In this document: positions 53,111-62,317 of the stretch, piece after piece
Position numbering within the stretch: position 1 is the stretch's first letter
Layout of the letters: each line of letters opens with the position of its first letter
Source of the DNA: Clostridium sp. BSD9I1
Lineage (GTDB): Bacteria > Bacillota > Clostridia > Clostridiales > Clostridiaceae
NCBI RefSeq assembly: GCF_900185645.1
Contig: NZ_FYAM01000023.1
Location: forward strand, 806,001 to 870,000
Reading direction: 5' to 3'
Length of the DNA stretch: 64,000 bases
The notes under the pieces: generated by a model
Databases searched by the model: none
Told to the model about the DNA's origin: nothing
What the model saw: the letters and a program-made list of their open reading frames with translations, nothing else
Made by a program: the position numbers and the translations under genes

Positions 53111-53614
53111 CTATTTAAGAGACTTTAAATAAAAATATGCCATTATGGTTTTGTCGTCTATTATTTCTGCGCTTGAAACCATGTTTTCAAATGTGCTGAA
53201 AGGTACCCATTTACCTTCTAGTACATCTTGATCTTGTATTTTATTTGTATCAAAGTCATCCTTATTTATATTTACTAAAAACATATTCATAGTACTTGCG
53301 CTAAATCCTAGTATAGGTTTATAGGAAACTATTTTCTTAACATCAGTCTTTTTTACATTTAGTGCCGTTTCTTCTTGAAGCTCTCGTATCAGGCAGTCTT
53401 CTATTGCTTCCCCTTCTACATCTAGGACTCCCGCTGGAATCTCATAGGTTTCTTTCATTACTGCAGGCCTAAATTGTCTTACTAAAAGTATTTCATTATC
53501 TTCATTTAATACTATAGCTGAAACTGCATCATGATTTTTAACTATTTCATATTCCCTATCTTTAACTTCCCTTTTATAAAGTTTTAACCATCCATCATAT
53601 ATTAATTTATCCAT
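53111..53614 (-). CDS. Nudix hydrolase, ADP-ribose pyrophosphatase-like
   Basis: 167 residues. The Nudix box G-x5-E-x7-REL-x-EE-x-A is complete: GVLDVEGEAIEDCLIRELQE then ETA. ILLVRQFRPAVMKETYEIPAG before the box is typical of ADP-ribose pyrophosphatases (NudF type), which hydrolyse ADP-ribose to AMP and ribose 5-phosphate. ATG 53614 follows AAGGGGTGA; the frame extends upstream into a hairpin-rich leader without another binding site. Followed by the HAD gene. Confidence 0.88.
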   Translation of the reverse strand: MDKLIYDGWLKLYKREVKDREYEIVKNHDAVSAIVLNEDNEILLVRQFRPAVMKETYEIPAGVLDVEGEAIEDCLIRELQEETALNVKKTDVKKIVSYKPILGFSASTMNMFLVNINKDDFDTNKIQDQDVLEGKWVPFSTFENMVSSAEIIDDKTIMAYFYLKSLK

Positions 53615-53642
53615 GATTAATTCACCCCTTGCATGATTTGCA

Positions 53643-53701
53643 TGATTTATAGAAATCTTTGATTTCGTCATAAATCAGCACATCTCACTTTGGTGAGATG
53701 T
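53643..53701 (-). promoter_or_regulatory. Two successive hairpins in the Nudix gene leader
   Basis: First on the minus strand: ACATCTCAC/GTGAGATGT (53680-53701), a perfect 9-bp stem with 4-nt loop. Second: TGATTTAT/ATAAATCA with inner GAAATC/GATTTC (53643-53677). Neither has a T-tract, so they are more likely RNA processing, attenuation or stability elements than terminators. Confidence 0.5.
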
Positions 53702-53706
53702 TTCCT

Positions 53707-54390
53707 TTAAAAGTCGTGCTCTATTCCTAGTTCATTTAAAAGCTCAACTTTTTCATTATATATTTCCTGTCTCTCTTTTATGATAGCATTCATTGGAGTA
53801 TCATCGCATATGTCATTATAAGATAACTGCCATACTCTTAAAAATTCTATTGCTCTTATAACAGCTCCCCCTTGAGTATGAAAGGTTTCTTTTCCTACTG
53901 CTTCTGTAAGTTTTTTCCCGAAGTCAAATAAAAGTTCTTTTTCAACCTTTCCGCCGCCTGCCCATACGAGCTTTGGTGAAAGTGCACTATAAAGTTCTGA
54001 AGGAGTATCAATCCATGCATCTATAGCTTCTTTTCTATTTCCCTTTTTGTTTGTTAACTCTTTTAAAGTATTATCCATGGATTCCTTTATTTCTCCATAA
54101 AATAAATTAAGTACTCCTCCTGTTTTCTTATAAACAGATTGATATATAAAATCGGACTTATGTAATGGAAGCATTTTTTTATATTCATCATGTATTGGTG
54201 ATTTTTCAAGCTCAGGCATTACCTTTAGTATTCCTGATGCATCTTTATTTATAACCGTATATTCATAAAGTGTTTTTCCATCTAAAGCTTCAAACTTTTC
54301 ATTTAAAGAACATTCTATTTGCGTTAGAAATAATTTTACTGCTGTAAGTTGATCTGGTAACCATATATCATGAGTATTGTTATTTTCCAT
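53707..54390 (-). CDS. Hypothetical protein, 227 residues
   Basis: Soluble, mostly helical by composition. Starts MENNNTHDIWLPDQLTAVKL; a middle part WIDTPSELYSALSPKLVWAGGG faintly resembles the C-terminal domain of Xre/MbcA/ParS-like proteins (W-x-TP ... L ... P-x-x-x-x-x-G), but this is too weak for a call. ATG 54390 follows AAAGGAGA and lies four bases after the stop of the TPR gene, so the two are co-translated. Function unknown; a partner of the TPR protein is plausible. Confidence 0.7.
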   Translation of the reverse strand: MENNNTHDIWLPDQLTAVKLFLTQIECSLNEKFEALDGKTLYEYTVINKDASGILKVMPELEKSPIHDEYKKMLPLHKSDFIYQSVYKKTGGVLNLFYGEIKESMDNTLKELTNKKGNRKEAIDAWIDTPSELYSALSPKLVWAGGGKVEKELLFDFGKKLTEAVGKETFHTQGGAVIRAIEFLRVWQLSYNDICDDTPMNAIIKERQEIYNEKVELLNELGIEHDF

Positions 54391-54394
54391 AATA

Positions 54395-55054
54395 TTATTC
54401 TCCTTTCAATCTATCTAACATTTGTCTTGCATTACTGTAATCTGGATTGATTGCTAGCACTTCATTTAATACAATTTCTGATTTTTCATCATCATTTTTC
54501 ACTATAAGATAATTCTTAGCCATGTTATAAAGTGCTTTCACTTTTAACTCTTCTCCATTAGGTGCATCATCACTAAAGAAGCTTGATTTTTGATAGTTTT
54601 CTAAGGACTTATCAAACATTCCTAAAAGATTATATATATATCCTAGGTTATAGTATGACATTGGATCGTTTTTCTTTAACTCAAGTGATTTTAAAAACTT
54701 TTCCTTACTTTCAAATATGTTTCCGTAATATCTTAAGCTCATGTCTGCTAATACATATTCTATATAATAATTATCAGCATATATTTTTAATCTCTTGCTG
54801 TAGTTTTCTACTGCTTCTACATCCTTCTTTTCTGATGCTCTTATAAATAAGAACATTTCTAATGACCATAAAACGTTAAGATTATCCTTATTTTCTTCTA
54901 TGTACTGTTTAAAATAATTATGTAATGAAGCATTTTTTTCTACTTCATTTAAAATTGACTCAATATAATTTTCTTCATTTATGTTTGTGTTATATTCCTC
55001 TTGTACCAACTGTTGAAACTTTTTTATGGTATGATAATTGCTTTGACTTTTCAT
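54395..55054 (-). CDS. Tetratricopeptide repeat protein
   Basis: 219 residues, helical throughout. TPR-like units are visible around YIEYVLADMSLRYYGNIFES, LELKKNDPMSYYNLGYIYNL, MFDKSLENYQKSSFF and LALNP-type IVLNEVLAINPDYSNARQML near the C-terminus. No catalytic motif, so it is a scaffold or adaptor. ATG 55054 follows AAGGAG at 9 bases; an in-frame GTG nine bases upstream is less likely. First gene of a two-gene unit with the 227-residue protein. Confidence 0.8.
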   Translation of the reverse strand: MKSQSNYHTIKKFQQLVQEEYNTNINEENYIESILNEVEKNASLHNYFKQYIEENKDNLNVLWSLEMFLFIRASEKKDVEAVENYSKRLKIYADNYYIEYVLADMSLRYYGNIFESKEKFLKSLELKKNDPMSYYNLGYIYNLLGMFDKSLENYQKSSFFSDDAPNGEELKVKALYNMAKNYLIVKNDDEKSEIVLNEVLAINPDYSNARQMLDRLKGE

Positions 55055-55244
55055 AAAGTTCACTCCTTCTTAAAAGATTAACATTTTTATTATATATCTT
55101 ACCCCATATAAAAATCTACCCTTTTAATACAAATGAATCAACTAATCCCTATAATATACTATAATTCATACAAATATAAGTGCATTTATGTTATAATAAA
55201 TATGTTTTTATTTTTGACAATAAACGTAACAAAGGTGGGATAAT

Positions 55245-56279
55245 ATGAAGAAAAAAACACTAGCAAGTATAATTGCAGCTTTTTCTTTAACTTTTATACT
55301 TAGTTCTTGCAGCAGCGATTCAAATAAAGAAGTAGTTAAGCAAAATTATCTTTTAGGAACAATTGTAGAAATCAAAGCCTATGGTAAAAATGCTGAAAAA
55401 GCAACAGATGAGGCTATGAAAAAGATATCTGAAGTTGACGATAAAATGTCTGCTACCAAACCTACAAGTGAAGTTTCTCTTATAAATAAAAATGCAGGTA
55501 AAGATTATGTAAAAGTTAGCGATGATACCTTTTATGTAATAAAAAAGTCCCTTGAATACAGTAAGCTTTCTAAGGGTGCCTTTGATATAACAATAGGACC
55601 TTTAAGCAGCCTTTGGGGAATAGGAACAGATAAAGCTAATCTTCCTAAGGACAGTGATATTAAGGATAAACTAAAGCTTGTTAATTATAATGATGTGTTA
55701 ATTAATGAAGATACTAAAGAAGTTAAGCTTAAAAATCCTAATCAAGCTATAGATTTAGGTGGGATTGCTAAGGGATATACTGCGGATTTGGTTAAAGACA
55801 TTCTAGAAAAAAACAAAGTAAAAACAGCCTTTATTAACTTGGGCGGCAATGTGTTAACTGTTGGTAACAAATTAGATGGATCTCTTTGGAACATTGGTGT
55901 GCAGGACCCTTTAAAAGAAAGAGGAGAATATTTTGCTATAGCTAAAGTTGGCAGCAAATCTGTTGTAAGCTCAGGAAATTACGAAAGATTTTTTATAAAA
56001 GATGGTAAGAAGTATCATCATATTTTAAACACTAAAACAGGGTATCCTTCTGAAAGCGGAATAATAGGAACTACTATTATTTCTAATAAATCCGTTGATG
56101 GAGATGCACTTTCTACTAGTACCTTTGTACTTGGTGTAAATGAAGGAATGAAGCTTATAGAATCTCTAGATGGTGTAGAAGCAGTATTTGTAACAGCTGA
56201 TAAAAAAGTATATTATACCTCTGGATTAAAAGATCATTTTAAAATAACAAACGAGGAGTATAAGTATGAAGAAAGGTGA
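55245..56279 (+). CDS. apbE: ApbE-type FAD:protein FMN transferase, lipoprotein
   Basis: 344 residues. Lipoprotein signal with lipobox LSSC (Cys22). ApbE motifs: LGTIVEIKAYGKN, LIDLG-type AIDLGGIAKGYTADLV (FAD/Mg site), INLGGNVLTVG and VDGDALSTSTFVLG with the acidic metal ligand. ApbE moves FMN from FAD to Thr in D-x-x-S/T-x-A-T motifs of exported flavoproteins. The Rnf operon on the opposite strand encodes two such targets, RnfD and RnfG. ATG 55245 follows AAGGTGGGA. The next gene starts 14 bases before this one ends. Confidence 0.92.
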   Translation: MKKKTLASIIAAFSLTFILSSCSSDSNKEVVKQNYLLGTIVEIKAYGKNAEKATDEAMKKISEVDDKMSATKPTSEVSLINKNAGKDYVKVSDDTFYVIKKSLEYSKLSKGAFDITIGPLSSLWGIGTDKANLPKDSDIKDKLKLVNYNDVLINEDTKEVKLKNPNQAIDLGGIAKGYTADLVKDILEKNKVKTAFINLGGNVLTVGNKLDGSLWNIGVQDPLKERGEYFAIAKVGSKSVVSSGNYERFFIKDGKKYHHILNTKTGYPSESGIIGTTIISNKSVDGDALSTSTFVLGVNEGMKLIESLDGVEAVFVTADKKVYYTSGLKDHFKITNEEYKYEER

Positions 56280-56664
56280 TAAAATATTATTTGTTATAGT
56301 AATAGCAGTTTTACTGATTATGAGCGCTGGAACTTATGCCTATAAATTAGCCTTTAAAGATAAAGATAAAATAGCTGTAATTAAAGCAGATGGAAAAGTC
56401 GTTAAAACTATAAACCTTTCAAAATTAAAAGGAACTGAAAAATTTGATATTAAAGAAGGCGAGCATTTTAATACTATAATTGTAGAGAAAGATAAAATTA
56501 GTATAATAGATGCAGATTGTCCTGATAAAGTTTGCATAAAAACTGGATGGATTTCCGATGCAGGAGAGTCTATTGTCTGTCTTCCAAACAAACTTATAGT
56601 AAGTATTGAAGGTGGGGAAACTTCTGATAAAGCTCCAACTGATATAGATGGTGCTTCATATTAA
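56266..56664 (+). CDS. NusG domain II-containing membrane protein
   Basis: 132 residues. One N-terminal membrane span (about 7-26) and an exported NusG-II beta domain with the hallmark CPDKVCIKTGWISDAGESIVC followed by LPNKLIV. This family is nearly always found beside ApbE and Gx transporter genes and next to Rnf-type complexes in clostridia; the three conserved Cys may form a disulfide or bind metal. Exact role unknown. Overlaps apbE by 14 bases, so translation is coupled. Confidence 0.88.
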   Translation: MKKGDKILFVIVIAVLLIMSAGTYAYKLAFKDKDKIAVIKADGKVVKTINLSKLKGTEKFDIKEGEHFNTIIVEKDKISIIDADCPDKVCIKTGWISDAGESIVCLPNKLIVSIEGGETSDKAPTDIDGASY

Positions 56665-56682
56665 GATCATTGAGGTGATTGA

Positions 56683-57195
56683 ATGAAAAAAACAAGAAAA
56701 ATGGTCCTTTTAGGTCTTCTTACAGGTATTGCTCTTGTAGTATATGTGATAGAAGCTCAAATTCCAGTAATACTTCCTGGTATAAAACTTGGACTTGCCA
56801 ATGCAATTTCACTTTTAGCTTTAATTATAATGGGCCCTAAAGAAGCACTGACCATAATGCTCTTAAGAACCTTACTTGGAACTTTCCTCGGAGGAAATAT
56901 GTCCGCCTTTTTATATAGTATTTCTGGCGGAATACTTAGCAATATCGTAATGATAGTACTTTATAAAAAGTTTAAGGAAAGCTTTAGTCTTTGGAGTATA
57001 AGTATAGCTGGAGCAATATTTCATAATATAGGGCAGCTTTTTATAGCCGCACTAGTTGTACAGGATTTTAAAATATACTTTTACCTCCCTGTTCTTATGA
57101 TTTCAGCCATAGCAGCTGGATATTTTATAGGACTTGTTACTAATTTTTTATCAAAGCATTTAGAAAAGATACCATTCTTAAAAGGAATATCTTAA
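56683..57195 (+). CDS. Gx transporter family protein (Hpre_diP_synt_I)
   Basis: 170 residues, five to six membrane spans with small-residue-rich helices: VLLGLLTGIALVVYVIEAQ, IKLGLANAISLLALIIMG, RTLLGTFLGGNMSAFLYSISGG. It matches the family once labelled heptaprenyl diphosphate synthase component I, now considered an ECF-S-like membrane protein; given apbE next door, riboflavin- or FAD-related supply is conceivable. The stop codon lies inside the stem of the terminator. Confidence 0.87.
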   Translation: MKKTRKMVLLGLLTGIALVVYVIEAQIPVILPGIKLGLANAISLLALIIMGPKEALTIMLLRTLLGTFLGGNMSAFLYSISGGILSNIVMIVLYKKFKESFSLWSISIAGAIFHNIGQLFIAALVVQDFKIYFYLPVLMISAIAAGYFIGLVTNFLSKHLEKIPFLKGIS

Positions 57196-57215
57196 TGAAC
57201 TTAAGATATTCCTTT
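57181..57215 (+). terminator. Terminator overlapping the Gx transporter stop
   Basis: 15-bp perfect arms AAAGGAATATCTTAA and TTAAGATATTCCTTT around a 5-nt loop, then TATAA. Confidence 0.8.
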
Positions 57216-57240
57216 TATAATAAAATTATAAAAAGTACAT

Positions 57241-57272
57241 AAAAAGCATGTAGTTTAAACTACATGCTTTTT
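57241..57272. terminator. Perfect 32-base palindrome, terminator of rnf operon
   Basis: AAAAAGCATGTAGTTT followed immediately by its complement AAACTACATGCTTTTT. It lies directly after rnfB (stop at 57276) with poly-T on the minus strand. Confidence 0.85.
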
Positions 57273-57275
57273 ATA

Positions 57276-58106
57276 TTAAGCGTTTGCTGCTTTTGTTTCT
57301 AACTTTTCATTTAAGTTTGCAATGGCTTTTGTTGGGCATTTTGCCACACATACTGCACACTGAGTACACTTGTCATAATCTATAACTGGTAAGTTATTAA
57401 CCATTGTTATAGCCTCACTTGGGCAGTTTCTTACGCATAGTCCACAGGAAATACATCCAGTAGAACATACATTTTTAACTTCTAATCCCTTGTCATGAGA
57501 GTTACATGCAATACGTACTTTTTTGGACATAGGTGCTAATTCAATAACACTCTTTGGACAAATATTTATACAAGCACCGCAAGCAACACAAGCTTCTTCA
57601 TCTACTACAGCTATTCCATCTACTACATGGATAGCATCAAATGCACAAACTCCTACACAGCTTCCAAGTCCAAGACATCCATATGAACAAGACTTTGAAC
57701 CGCCGCCTGGAGTATTAGCTGCATCTATACAATTAGTTGCACCATAATACTCATATTTTTCTTTTGCTTTTCCACAAGAACCTTGACATTTTACATATGC
57801 CTTCTTTGGTTCTGAAGAATCAACTGTTACTCCCATTATTTCAGCAATTTTAGCTGAACATGCTGCTCCACCAACTGGACACTTATTTGCTGCTGCACCT
57901 TCATTAACAACTGCATCTGCATAAGCGTCGCAACCTGCAAATCCACAACCACCACAGTTAGCTCCTGGTAACGCTTCTCTAACTAGTGGCACTCTTTCAT
58001 CAACTTCTACAGCAAACTTCTTTGAGGCATATCCTAAAAGAAGTCCAAATACTACACCTAATCCCCCTAAGCTTAAAACAGGGAATACTAAGCTATTCAT
58101 TTCCAT
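57276..58106 (-). CDS. rnfB: RnfB, iron-sulfur subunit of ferredoxin:NAD+ oxidoreductase
   Basis: 276 residues. N-terminal membrane anchor (about 5-27), the Fe-S domain NCGGCGFAGCDAYADAVV ... KCPVGG, then CSYGCLGLGSCVGVC and ferredoxin motifs CVACGACINICP, CISCGLCVRNCP and CTQCAVCVAKCP. It takes electrons from reduced ferredoxin and passes them into the membrane complex. It is the last gene of rnfCDGEAB and ends in a strong palindrome. Confidence 0.95.
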   Translation of the reverse strand: MEMNSLVFPVLSLGGLGVVFGLLLGYASKKFAVEVDERVPLVREALPGANCGGCGFAGCDAYADAVVNEGAAANKCPVGGAACSAKIAEIMGVTVDSSEPKKAYVKCQGSCGKAKEKYEYYGATNCIDAANTPGGGSKSCSYGCLGLGSCVGVCAFDAIHVVDGIAVVDEEACVACGACINICPKSVIELAPMSKKVRIACNSHDKGLEVKNVCSTGCISCGLCVRNCPSEAITMVNNLPVIDYDKCTQCAVCVAKCPTKAIANLNEKLETKAANA

Positions 58107-58121
58107 GCTAACACCTCCTAA

Positions 58122-58697
58122 TTAGATTAAGCCCTGGAATCCTAAGAAAGCTATCGCCATTATACCTGCTGTTATTAAAGTTATTGGCAAGCCTCTTAAT
58201 GGCTCAGGAATATATTCATTAGTTTCAAATTTTTCTCTTATACCTGCAAGTAAAACAAGTGCTAATGTAAATCCAAGTGCTGCTCCTACAGAGTTTACAA
58301 TAGATTGTATAAATGTATATTGTTCTTGGCTATTTATAAGAGCCATACCAAGTACGGCACAGTTTGTAGTTATAAGTGGTAAGAATATACCTAAACTCTT
58401 GTAAAGGTCAGGGCTCATCTTCTTTATAACCATTTCAACAAACTGAACTAAAGATGCTATAACTAGTATAAATGCTAGTGTTGATAAATATGATAATCCT
58501 AGTGGTATTAATATAAATCTTTCAACTAAGAAAGTCATCATTGCTGCTAATACCATAACGAAAGTAACCGCAGCTCCCATACCTGCTGATGTTTCTACCT
58601 TCTTAGAAACTCCAAGAAATGGACATATTCCTAAGAATCTAGATAAAACGAAGTTATTAACTAATAGTGCACTTATAAATATAGTAAATATACTCAT
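58122..58697 (-). CDS. rnfA: RnfA membrane subunit
   Basis: 191 residues with six membrane spans; [21 protein letters not shown] and [12 protein letters not shown] hold the conserved cysteines that in RnfA/RnfE bind a shared membrane-embedded 2Fe-2S centre. Homologous to RnfE. Start ATG 58697. Confidence 0.95.
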   Translation of the reverse strand: MSIFTIFISALLVNNFVLSRFLGICPFLGVSKKVETSAGMGAAVTFVMVLAAMMTFLVERFILIPLGLSYLSTLAFILVIASLVQFVEMVIKKMSPDLYKSLGIFLPLITTNCAVLGMALINSQEQYTFIQSIVNSVGAALGFTLALVLLAGIREKFETNEYIPEPLRGLPITLITAGIMAIAFLGFQGLI

Positions 58698-58750
58698 TTT
58701 TCTTCCGACACCTTCCTTTTTTTAGAGTAAGGACTGAAGGCAAAGCTAAA

Positions 58751-59356
58751 TTATTTAGCTTTTGCCTTCTTTAATTTTCTATTGTTTAATAGAGCCATAA
58801 GTATTCCAAGTGTAATAAATGCACCTGGCGCAAGTACCATTATTAAAGCAGGCTGAAACGCTGCAGGTGTAACTTGAACGTTAAATACCTTTCCTGTTCC
58901 AAGTAGCTCTCTTATTAATCCTAGTACAGTTAATGATACTGTGAATCCAAGTCCCATACCTAATCCATCAAATAAAGCTGCTCCTACTCCGTTCTTAGAA
59001 GCATATGCCTCTGCTCTACCAAGTATAATACAGTTAACAACTATAAGTGGTATAAATATACCAAGTGATTTATTTAATGCTGGTAAATATGCTTGAAGTA
59101 CAAATTGAAGTACTGTAACAAACGTAGCAATTACAGTTATAAAAGCTGGTATACGTATTTCTCCTGGAATTATCTTTCTAAGTGCAGAAATAGCCATATT
59201 AGTTCCTATTAAAACTGCAGTAGTAGAAAGTCCCATACCAAGTCCATTTATAGCACTGGATGTAACTGCTAGTGTTGGACACATACCAAGAACTTGCATG
59301 AAAGTTGCATTTTCTTTTATTATACCATTATATAATCTTTCACTCATTAATCCCAC
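58751..59356 (-). CDS. rnfE: RnfE membrane subunit
   Basis: 201 residues, six spans. NATFMQVLGMCPTLAVTSSA and IVVNCIILGRAEAY correspond to the Cys-containing half-helices of RnfA, in inverted topology. Stop and start of neighbouring rnfG/rnfE genes are two bases apart. Confidence 0.95.
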   Translation of the reverse strand: MGLMSERLYNGIIKENATFMQVLGMCPTLAVTSSAINGLGMGLSTTAVLIGTNMAISALRKIIPGEIRIPAFITVIATFVTVLQFVLQAYLPALNKSLGIFIPLIVVNCIILGRAEAYASKNGVGAALFDGLGMGLGFTVSLTVLGLIRELLGTGKVFNVQVTPAAFQPALIMVLAPGAFITLGILMALLNNRKLKKAKAK

Positions 59357-59358
59357 GA

Positions 59359-59928
59359 TTAGTTTCCTCCTTTCAAGTTAGCATCAAAGAATTTAATAGC
59401 CTCATTAACTCCAGATGTAACTGCTCTTGAAGTTATTGTTGCACCAGTAATTGCTTCTATTTGATTATCTGATGATGGTGCTGCCTTTACAACTGTTAAT
59501 TCTTTTGCTGGTTTTCCTGAAAATTGTCCAGAGAACTTTGGTTCTGGAGCAAGCGCACCAAGACCTGGAGTTTCTGCATGTTCTAATATCTTAATTCCGG
59601 AAACTTTTCCATCTGTAGTTATTCCAACCATTGTTTTAACAGCTCCCGCATATCCTTTAGGTGATACTGTTATAGTATATCCTTTTACATCTGCTCCTGA
59701 TTTTCCTTCAGTTACAGATGAAATTGTTCCTGTAAATTCAACTCCAGTTTTATCAACAAATTCTGTTGCTTCTGGAAGTATTGCTTTATTTGCTTCATCA
59801 ACTGCTTTTTTAGCTTGAACAGCTATTGGTTCTTTAGTTACTTCACTTATACCGCCAAGTATAAGTCCACATATTGCAGCTATAGCTAACAATACTAAAC
59901 CTAATTTTAAACTGCTATTCTTCTTCAT
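59359..59928 (-). CDS. rnfG: RnfG, covalent-FMN subunit
   Basis: 189 residues. One N-terminal span (about 8-27) and an exported FMN-binding domain with the ApbE target TGATITS (161-167; FMN predicted on T164). SP-x-GYAG and HAETPGLGAL are typical of RnfG/NqrC. ATG 59928 follows AAAGGAGA, which is the end of rnfD; the ATG further upstream would overlap rnfD. Confidence 0.94.
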   Translation of the reverse strand: MKKNSSLKLGLVLLAIAAICGLILGGISEVTKEPIAVQAKKAVDEANKAILPEATEFVDKTGVEFTGTISSVTEGKSGADVKGYTITVSPKGYAGAVKTMVGITTDGKVSGIKILEHAETPGLGALAPEPKFSGQFSGKPAKELTVVKAAPSSDNQIEAITGATITSRAVTSGVNEAIKFFDANLKGGN

Positions 59929-59929
59929 T

Positions 59930-60859
59930 TTATTTCTCCTTTCCAAAAGTTCTTGGAACTGTCCATCTCTCAATAAGTGGAACGAACAAGTTCATTACTA
60001 GTATTGAATAGGATACACCTTCTGGATATCCACCAAATATACGGATAAGACCAGTAATTACTCCACAACCAATACCAAATATTATTCTACCACGTGGTGT
60101 AATTGGAGAAGTTGCATAATCTGTTGCCATGAAGAATGCTCCAAGCATTAATCCACCTGCAAATAATTCATATACAGGGTTTGCAGATCTTCCTGCAATT
60201 GCAGTCATAATGAAAGTAGTAGCTATAAATGTAACTGGAGCTCTCCAATCAATTATTCTTTTAGCAAATAAGTAAGCTGCACCAAGAATTATTGCTAGTG
60301 CTGAGGTTTCACCAATACATCCACCAACATTTCCTATAAATACATTCATTAAGCTAGGTGCTTGACCAGTTGCTTCAATTCCTTTTAAGAAAGCAAGTGG
60401 TGTAGCTGTTGTTGATCCATCTAATGTCCAAGTAGTCATTGCTACTGGCCAAGATGCAAGTAAAAACGCTCTTGCAAGTAATGCTGGATTTACGATATTT
60501 TGACCTATTCCACCGAAAAATTGTTTACCTATTATAATTGCAACGAAGCCACCAATCACTGGCAACCAAAGTGGAACGGATGCTGGTAAGTTGAATGCTA
60601 ATAATAATCCTGTTACAACGGCACTTAAATCACTTATAGTTACTTTTCTATGAGTAGCCTTCTGCCATATATATTCAGCAGCTACACAAGAAAGTACTGA
60701 AGCAAGTATTACTAAAAGTCCCTGAAGTTTAAAGAAGTATACTCCTGCAGCAGTCGCTGGAAGTAAAGCTATAACAACATCTCTCATTATGCTCTGAGTT
60801 GTATCTTTCGCACGTATATGTGGAGATGAAGATACGGTATACATTGTTGTTTCGGACAT
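59930..60859 (-). CDS. rnfD: RnfD, covalent-FMN membrane subunit
   Basis: 309 residues, about nine spans. The flavinylation motif is DGSTTATPLAF (147-157), with FMN predicted on T153. AHIRAKDTTQSIMRDVVIALLP-like N-terminus and FFGGIGQNIVNPALLAR fit RnfD/NqrB, the main ion-translocating subunit. Whether this complex pumps Na+ or H+ cannot be read from the sequence. Confidence 0.95.
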   Translation of the reverse strand: MSETTMYTVSSSPHIRAKDTTQSIMRDVVIALLPATAAGVYFFKLQGLLVILASVLSCVAAEYIWQKATHRKVTISDLSAVVTGLLLAFNLPASVPLWLPVIGGFVAIIIGKQFFGGIGQNIVNPALLARAFLLASWPVAMTTWTLDGSTTATPLAFLKGIEATGQAPSLMNVFIGNVGGCIGETSALAIILGAAYLFAKRIIDWRAPVTFIATTFIMTAIAGRSANPVYELFAGGLMLGAFFMATDYATSPITPRGRIIFGIGCGVITGLIRIFGGYPEGVSYSILVMNLFVPLIERWTVPRTFGKEK

Positions 60860-60889
60860 TTATATTCACCTCTTATTTAAATTTTTAAT

Positions 60890-62209
60890 TTATTTCTTTT
60901 TTGGAGTTTTACAAACGACCTTTTTACCGGAACGTATTCTTTGTAATAAATGACGTCTTGCTGGACAAGTAAATGAACAACAACCACATTCTATACAATC
61001 TCTTCCATCATATTGATCGAACATTTCATAGTTCTGCATGGAAGCTGATGCTGCAAGTGTTGTTGGCATTAAGTTCATAGGACAAACTTGTACACACTTT
61101 CCGCAATTTATACAGTTAGATTCTTCTTCTACAGTTGCTACCTTTTTAGTTAAGCAAAGTATTCCTGAGCTTCCCTTTGTTGCTGGAGCATCTAAAGTAT
61201 ACATTGCAATTCCCATCATAGGACCACCAGATATTATCTTAGTTGGTTCTTCTACAAATCCACCAGCAAATTCTACTAGTTCTTTCATTGAAGTTCCAAT
61301 TTTAAATCTGATATTTTTTGGTTCTTTTATTGCATCACCAGTTACAGTTACAACTCTTGAAGTAAGTGGCTTACCATTTACTACAGCATTGTATATTTCA
61401 TAAATTGTATCAACATTTTGTACAACACATCCTGCATCTGCTGGAAGTGCGCCTGATGGTACTTCTCTCTTTGTTAAAGAATAAATTAACTGTTTTTCAG
61501 CTCCTTGAGGATACTTAGTTTTAACAGCTTTTACTTCTATTCCTGTTCCTTGTGCTGCATCACTCATAGCTTTTATAGCATTTGGCTTATTATCTTCTAT
61601 TCCTATATAGCCTTTTGCACCTGGGAATAACTTTAGAACTATTTTTAATCCTTCTATTATTTCCTTAGTGTACTCAAGCATCATTCTGTGGTCACAAGTT
61701 AAATATGGTTCACATTCTGCAGCATTTACTACTATGAACTCTATTTTCTTGTCAGCTGGTGGCATAAGTTTTACATGAGTTGGGAATGTAGCTCCACCCA
61801 TACCTACTATACCTGCTTCTTTAATGATTTCAATTATTTCTTCTTTTGATAACTTTGCATAATCAGCATTTGGCTTTATTGTATCTACTTCTTCATAAAG
61901 TCCATCGTTTTCAATAACTACTGCTGAAATCTTAGCTGCGTTAAAGTTTGATACTTGCACAATATTCTTAACAGTACCAGATACACTGCTGTGAATATTT
62001 GCAGATACAAATCCTTTAGCTTCTCCTATTTTTTGTCCTACTAAAACCCTATCACCTTTTTTCACTAGTGGTTCAGCAGGTGCACCAATGTGCTGTGACA
62101 TTGGTATAACAACGTCTCCCTTTGGTAAATACTCTTCTATTTGTTTGTTTTCTGTATAATGTTTACCATGAGGGGGATGTACTCCGTTTTTAAAAGTTAA
62201 TAATTCCAT
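60890..62209 (-). CDS. rnfC: RnfC, NAD(H)- and FMN-binding subunit
   Basis: 439 residues. GIVGMGGATFPTHVKL is the nucleotide/FMN-binding glycine loop, as in NuoF. Two ferredoxin-type motifs follow near the C-terminus: CINCGKCVQVCPMNLMP and CIECGCCSFTCPARR. RnfC transfers the electrons from the complex to NAD+. ATG 62209 follows GGAGGG; the frame is open 25 codons upstream without a binding site. First gene of the operon; a sigma-A promoter lies about 80 bases upstream. Confidence 0.95.
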   Translation of the reverse strand: MELLTFKNGVHPPHGKHYTENKQIEEYLPKGDVVIPMSQHIGAPAEPLVKKGDRVLVGQKIGEAKGFVSANIHSSVSGTVKNIVQVSNFNAAKISAVVIENDGLYEEVDTIKPNADYAKLSKEEIIEIIKEAGIVGMGGATFPTHVKLMPPADKKIEFIVVNAAECEPYLTCDHRMMLEYTKEIIEGLKIVLKLFPGAKGYIGIEDNKPNAIKAMSDAAQGTGIEVKAVKTKYPQGAEKQLIYSLTKREVPSGALPADAGCVVQNVDTIYEIYNAVVNGKPLTSRVVTVTGDAIKEPKNIRFKIGTSMKELVEFAGGFVEEPTKIISGGPMMGIAMYTLDAPATKGSSGILCLTKKVATVEEESNCINCGKCVQVCPMNLMPTTLAASASMQNYEMFDQYDGRDCIECGCCSFTCPARRHLLQRIRSGKKVVCKTPKKK

Positions 62210-62288
62210 AAAGACCCTCCATTCTTTAAATTCTATATGAAATACAATATAAACATTAAGTTTTTTGAGCACACAAATACTCATTTAT

Positions 62289-62317
62289 ATACTAATTTGT
62301 TCCGCGAAATATGTCAA
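62289..62317 (-). promoter_or_regulatory. Predicted promoter of the rnf operon
   Basis: TTGACA (62317-62312), 17-base spacer, TAGTAT (62294-62289). The spacer contains the small dyad TTC-CGC-GAA. Confidence 0.6.

Noticed and set aside
53707-54390. Antitoxin of the Xre/MbcA/ParS type
   Set aside because: Only a faint W-x-TP...G pattern is seen, without HTH and without a RES-domain toxin next to it.
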